A stretch of 64,000 nucleotides of DNA, from positions 1,984,001 through 2,048,000 of the forward strand of contig NC_134161.1 of assembly GCF_033958435.1 (NCBI RefSeq). The letters run 5' to 3'. The position numbers and the translations under genes were made by a program. The notes under the pieces are model-generated. The model made no database searches and was not told where the DNA came from. It was given only the letters and a program-made list of their open reading frames with translations. The DNA comes from Carettochelys insculpta. Taxonomy: Eukaryota; Chordata; Testudines; Carettochelyidae. Positions 59,384-64,000 of the stretch are shown here, piece after piece; the stretch's first letter is position 1; each line of letters starts with the position of its first letter.

Positions 59384-59675
59384 AAACACCAGCGTTACAG
59401 GCTTACCAGTCGGTCAATCGAACGCCCTGGAGAACAAGCACCAGAGTTACAGGCTTACCGCTCAACCGGACGCCCCAGGGAACAAACACCAGAGTTACAG
59501 GCTTACCGCTCAACCGGATGCCCTGGAGAACAAACACCAGAGTTACAGGCTTACCGCTCAACCGGACGCCCCAGGGAACAAACACCAGAGTTACAGGCTT
59601 ACCGCTCAACCGGATGCCCTGGAGAACAAGCACCAGAGTTACAGGCTTACCGCTCAACCGGACGCCCTGTGGAAC
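59384..59675 (+). repeat. Minisatellite, 6 copies of a 48-bp unit
   Basis: Six tandem copies of caccagagttacaggcttac plus cgctcaaccgg and a variable end. The first copy is 52 bases and diverged (accagtcggtcaatcg); the others are 48. Two end variants alternate, gacgccccaggg and gatgccctggag, giving a 96-bp higher-order period. 48 is divisible by 3 and there are no stops in the unit, so long frames on both strands (about 108 and 84 codons) follow automatically. A flanking tacagtagaaccat.. (59361-59374) suggests origin from one end of an interspersed element. Confidence 0.95.
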
Positions 59676-60690
59676 CAGAAGTTATCATACAGCAGTTGAG
59701 ACCCCAAAAAAAAAAAAGACTCACTGACTAGGCCTCAAACAAGGACCATGTGGAGCCCTGATGTCCCCATGGGGCAGAAGCTGGGAATGGGGCTGTGGGG
59801 CTGAAGCTCTGAGCGTTAGTGTCCTCTGTGAGGCTGAAACTGGGAGTAGGAAGCCCCAGAGCTGAAGCCAAGAGCCCAGGTGCTCTCACCCCCCAGCTCT
59901 AAAGCCCTCAGCCCTTGTGCTCCTGGGTATCAGAAGCCCTGATGACCCCAGCACCTACAGCCCCCAACTCCCCAACGCCTTGTTCAGACTTAGCCATCTC
60001 AGAGTTATGGACAGCCTGGGTCCCCAGTGCCCATACTACTGCAGTTCTACGGTAGTGCTTGTGTGACGCCAGAGGCCACACTCGTGTGGATGCAGAGGGT
60101 GAAGTACAGCGCTGTTCTGGTCTCTGGATCCGAGTAGCACCACTCCGCCCTGCTCCCCAAGCAGTGCGACTCTGGGTGCTGGATTCTTGCAGCCCTTCCT
60201 GTCCTCTCAACAAGTGCCACGCATGTAGCTGCCCAGACAAGTGAGTAAGATGCCCTATGTAATGAGTATGTCAGAGAAAGCGGCAGGCATGGGATTATTA
60301 TGGTACTGCAGAGGGTCGTCTTTAGGGAAAAGAAATCCTGGCAAACGTTAACAGGGAGACATTTTCTCCTTTTCCTTACACATTCAATAGATTTTAGAGT
60401 CTTTGTGCTGAACTGTAGATCAGAACGGACCTCTATCAATTCAGTACACAGGACAATGGATCATGGTAGCTGTCTAAGCCACTGCAAGAGCATTTTCACT
60501 TCTGCTTTGGGATGGGTGTTGCTAGCAGCTGTGAAGAGAGACCTTTGGCCCATACGGATACTGATTTTCAGAGGAACTGCTGCTGGTGTGAGCTGGGGTA
60601 AAGACTCACAGGCATAGGGTTAGCACTTACCTGTCAGAAGCCCACATGCTGAGCTGATATTGAACAAGGTGCAGGCCAAGATCTACATTA

Positions 60691-61750
60691 TTAGAACCAT
60701 AGAACTGGAAGGGACCTCAAGAGGTTCCCTGCCCTCTCAGTAGAACCAAACACCATTCTAGCTCACCCCCGACAGCTGTCTGTCTACCTGCTCTTAAATA
60801 TCTCCAGCAATGGAGATTCCACAACCTCCCTAGGTAGTTTATTCCAGTGTTAACCACCCTGACAGTTAGGAAGTTTGTCCTAATGTCCAACCTGAACCTC
60901 CCTTGCTGCAGTTTAAGCCCGTTGCCTCTTGTTCTCTCCTCAGAGGCCAAGCAGAACAAATTCTCTCCCTTGCAACCCTCTTTGAGGTACTTGAAAACCA
61001 CTATCATGTCTCCTCTCAGTCTTCTCTATACTAAACTAAACAAGCCCAGGTCTTTCAGTCTTCCCTCAATGTTCTCTAGACCTTTAATCATTCTTGTTGC
61101 TCCTCTCTGCCCATTCTCCAATTTCTCCACATCCTCCTTCAAATATGGTACCCAGAACTGGACACCATGCAGTAACTGAGGTCTAACCAGTGCTGAGTTG
61201 AGCGGAAGAATGACTTCTTGTGTATTACTCTCAACACTCCTGTTAATACATCCCAGAATCATGTTTGGGCTTTTTGCTGCAACAGCATCACACTGTTGAC
61301 TCATATTTAGCCTGTGGCCCACTACAACCCCTAAATCCGTTTCCACAGTACTCCTTCCTAGCCAGTTGCATCCTGTTCTATATGGCTGAAGCTGATTGAT
61401 TGTTTCTTCCTAAGTACAGCACTTTGCATTTGTCCTTATTAAACTTCATCCTGTTCACCTCGGACCATTTCTCCAGCTTGTTCAGATCGTTTTGAATTCT
61501 GACCCTATCCTCCCAAGCAGTTGCAACACCTCCCAGCTTGATATCATCTGCAAACTTACTAAGCACACACTCTGTGCCAATATCACAATTGTTGATATTG
61601 AACAGAACTGGTCCCAAAACAGACCCTGGGGGAACCCCACTTATGCCCTTCCAGCATGACTTGTGAACCATTAATAACTACTCTCAGAATGGTTATCCAG
61701 CCACTTTACACCCACCTTACAGTAGCCCCACCTAAGGTGTATTTGTTAGG
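60691..61750 (-). mobile_element. CR1-group LINE, 3' portion with RT active site
   Basis: On the minus strand, 61378-61671 encodes GISGVPPGSVLGPVLFNINN and SKFADDIKLGG, the RT GxPQGxxLGPxLF and FADD motifs, followed by LEKWSEVNRMKFNKDKCKVL. At 61026-61346 the thumb/connection part follows (SVESNTQEVILPLNSALVRP). The 3' end lies at about 60691 (agaaccatagaactgg complement). 5' truncated; at least one frameshift separates the frames. Confidence 0.9.
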
Positions 61751-61759
61751 AGGTGTGGA

Positions 61760-62200
61760 AGGCCACTCTATTGAACCACGGGGGGTTGTCAGCCAGAAGG
61801 TACTGGTAAAAATACAGGGCAGCCTGGTGAAAGTTGTACAGGATAAGGCGTTTGCACATACAGGACACACTGGGCTAACTGCTGGCCAGAGTTAATGGAA
61901 CAAGATGTGGACGCAGTCCTGGATGCTGTGATATTGGAGCAGCTTATGCAGACCCTTCCAGAGACCACTAAAGTCTTGGTCAAGAGGTGCCCACTCAAGA
62001 CAGTGGAGACAGCAGTAAAAGTGGCTGCAGAGCATTGCAAGAGTTCTAAGAAAAGCTTCTTGTCCGATACCAGCAGGAGGTTGGCGAGAGCCTGTGAGCA
62101 GCACGACCCACAGGCTTGAGCCAGAAACAAAGGAAGGCCACTTTGGACAGACCCAACAGTAGTGTGGGGAAAAAGGCCACATTGAGTGGGAATGTGGCTT
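61760..62200 (+). pseudogene. Degraded SCAN-like domain plus zinc-knuckle trace (retroelement gag remnant)
   Basis: The frame at 61895-62119 contains DAVLDAVILEQLMQTLP, the most conserved block of the SCAN domain (V-L-E-Q-hydrophobic-L-x-x-L-P). Directly upstream in the same frame, from about 61802, comes PGESCTG with a stop codon inside, then HWANCW at the expected place of the first SCAN helices. Downstream, in another frame, CGEKGHIEWEC (62163-62195) matches the last part of a CCHC zinc knuckle. SCAN domains are known to derive from the capsid of Gmr1-like Ty3/Gypsy retrotransposons. I read this as such a gag remnant, but a decayed SCAN-zinc-finger gene is possible. At least one stop and one frame change break it. 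Confidence 0.6.
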
Positions 62201-63789
62201 GGGGAAAGGCTGCAGCTGGCCAGAGCACAGGGAAGTGCTCAGAAAGAAATGAAAACTATTCCAGTGAGGACAGGCCGGTAGCCGGTGAGGGGTGATTCCT
62301 CTGGAGGCCAGTTACGGACTTGCAGAGCAGGCTGGTTATATGGGGGGCGGTGCTTGTGGGAAGGGTGCAAACTCTAGCAGTGGTGTTCTCTAGCAGCACC
62401 ATCCCCCTAGAAGCGTGCAGGAGCGTCAGTCCCTCCGGCCCGGGGTGGTAGGGACAAGTGGCACAAGGGCAGGAACCTAAGTGGCTGGCAGGACAAAGCT
62501 GGCTGAGCACTGGATCCAGGCTCACAAGCAGGAGGATGTGAATAAACCCACAAGACAACCCATGAGGCCCAGGTAGGGAAACCTAGGACAGGCAGGAAAT
62601 AAAAAGCCCTGAACAAACACCAATGAACCAGGAACATGGGGCCCAGGTGGAAAATGCTGGAGAAAGGGGTGAAAGAGAACAGGGCATCTATGCCAGGACA
62701 AGTAGGGACAAACCCCCCATACCATGGAGGAGGGCCCAGTGGGGGTGGAGATTCCAAAGGACCTAACAGCCACCAGAAAGCATCAGCCTGCCAGGCGCGG
62801 GTTGGGGGAAATGCCCAGTGGGTACTGCAAAGGATGGGACAGACACAAGGCTGTGGTCCCCCGGGTGTGATAACCTGTGAGTTGAAAGTCGTAGGGTAGA
62901 TACTGACCTACACTTATCCTGTGGATGGAGATGAGATGGTGGCCCAAAGCAAGCCAAACAAGAACTCCAGAGGGACCCTGCCCTCTGTGAAGAAGGGAAA
63001 ACCGCTGACAAGGGAGGCTGGTCCCCACAGGGGGAAGTAACCTAACACAAAGGTGTGCCCAGGAACTCTGTTCTTGCCAGCCCGAGGGGGAGCAGACAGG
63101 ACAGGCTACCTCTGTACCAGAGCAAGTAGCTCAGTGGGAAATACCAGCAGGCCTCTCAAGGAGGTCTGCTGCAATCAGACAAATGCCATTTCTTCCCCCC
63201 AGGCCTTGGTGGGAACAGTAACAGCAGCTCTCCAGCCCCAGCAGCTTGCCCAGAAGCAGGCACGTGCTGTTTCCCTGTGTGTTTTGGAGCTGGAAGGATG
63301 GCTCACCACACTCCAGCCAGCCCGGGCCCGGGCCTGGGCCAGTGTTCAGCTGCTGGTATGCAGACATCACGCAGGCACCATTCTCCAGCTGCAAGCCAAC
63401 TGCCTGCCCCGCCCCCCCAAGGGCTGAGCTCTGCTATCCTTTCAGGGGGTGCTCAGCGCACGCACGCGCGCACGCCCACCCACCCACCCCCGGCTGCTCT
63501 GTGGCACCTAAAGCCACTCTGACAGAGGGCTTCTTCCAACCCGCACAGTCACCTTTCCCAAAAACATACCCACAACAGTTGCCTGCTCCTCTGCCTTTAA
63601 CCCGAGCAGCCGTTGGGAGCCCAGTTCACCACCAGCAAGCTCCAGGACTTTCAACAGGTTGGTCCTCACCCTGTACTTACCGAAAGAAGGCAGCCACAGG
63701 CTCTCCTATACCATGGCAGAGCTCCACAGGGGCTGGGGGCTGGCGGAGAGTTCCGTTTTTCAGACTAGCTCTTTCTCCTTACATGGCAC

Positions 63790-63930
63790 GCTCTGTTCGC
63801 CAATCTCACAGCACTTTACAGCTGTAGGGAAACTGAGGCAAAGGGGCATAGAACTTTACATAGGAGCACATGGCAAGACGACGAGTGTATGTCTGCAGCC
63901 TGCAGATCCCAGGCTCCTGCCACCCAGACA
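63790..63930 (-). repeat. SINE fragment
   Basis: The + strand text cagcactttacagctgtagggaaactgaggcaaagg...atggcaagacgac...agatcccaggctcctgcc is the complement of a tRNA-derived SINE body. Old and truncated. Confidence 0.5.
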
Positions 63931-64000
63931 CACAATGTTTTTTACGTCCTGGTCGCAGCCAACCACCGTAACAATGTTTTCCAAGCAGAAAGCGCAGAAC

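Larger units (their letters stand above)
58816..64000 (+). other. Region downstream of DSCAML1, no intact gene
   Basis: The flank holds a 48-bp minisatellite (59384-59675), a CR1-group LINE (60691-61750), a SCAN-like gag remnant (about 61760-62200), and a SINE piece (about 63790-63930). A (CACG)n/CCCA-rich run lies at 63458-63490. The stretches 59760-60690 and 62200-63790 show no recognised domain; some peptides here are Gly/Pro-rich and look like the decayed continuation of a retroelement. Confidence 0.75.

Noticed and set aside
59373..59699. 108-codon + strand frame with 16-residue repeats (and an 84-codon frame on the other strand)
   Set aside because: A product of a 48-bp tandem unit with no stops; both strands are open equally. 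Not a gene on this evidence.
63455..63492. (CACG)n/(CCCA)n run as a possible regulatory element
   Set aside because: Simple low-complexity sequence with no associated promoter features.
1..64000. CRISPR arrays, bacterial operons, tRNA or rRNA genes
   Set aside because: No direct-repeat/spacer arrangement, no bacterial gene organisation and no cloverleaf-forming tRNA was seen. The sequence is plainly vertebrate nuclear; the 59/61-bp array has no spacers.

Overview
This is vertebrate nuclear DNA: intron-rich, with GT-AG exons and many interspersed repeats. It carries the 3' half of one gene on the + strand, DSCAML1 (Down syndrome cell adhesion molecule-like 1). The many CR1-type LINE copies on both strands, CORE/MIR-like tRNA-derived SINE pieces, a hAT remnant and a degraded SCAN-like retroelement gag point to a sauropsid, most likely a turtle. 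The organism call is inference from repeat flavour; the gene call rests on about 1,104 codons of recognisable protein.

Gene layout: nineteen coding exons run from 2326 to the stop codon at 58401-58403, all with AG acceptors and GT donors and with one continuous frame across every junction. They encode the end of the first fibronectin type III (FNIII) domain, FNIII-2, -3 and -4, the tenth Ig domain, FNIII-5 and -6, one transmembrane helix (49449-49511) and a cytoplasmic tail of roughly 420 residues ending in a PDZ-ligand-like YTLV. The order FNIII x4, Ig, FNIII x2, TM, tail is the DSCAM family signature. No frameshift or internal stop was seen. A short 3'UTR follows, with a Pumilio-type site and an AATAAA at 58791. 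The 5' half of the gene (signal peptide, Ig1-9, start of FNIII-1) lies outside the window.

Introns: the large introns (5.9-12.4 kb, 13.4-25.1 kb, 25.2-31.9 kb, 34.3-43.5 kb, 44.9-49.4 kb) hold truncated CR1 and other LINE copies, SINE pieces, a hAT remnant, MITE-like elements and locally duplicated segments. They also hold AT-rich, homeodomain-site-rich islands that stand out from GC-rich surroundings and look like candidate conserved regulatory elements. The intron before the transmembrane exon contains a 33-copy minisatellite (46890-48878) with two interleaved unit lengths, 59 and 61 bp.

Downstream of the gene (58.8-64.0 kb) no intact gene was recognised. The flank holds a 48-bp minisatellite, a minus-strand CR1 copy retaining a reverse-transcriptase box, and a degraded SCAN-like domain followed by a CCHC-type zinc-knuckle trace, read as a retroelement gag remnant.

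I found no new biological system. The most unusual signals are the two-length minisatellite, the SCAN-like gag remnant, the 48-bp array beside the gene end and the candidate non-coding elements.
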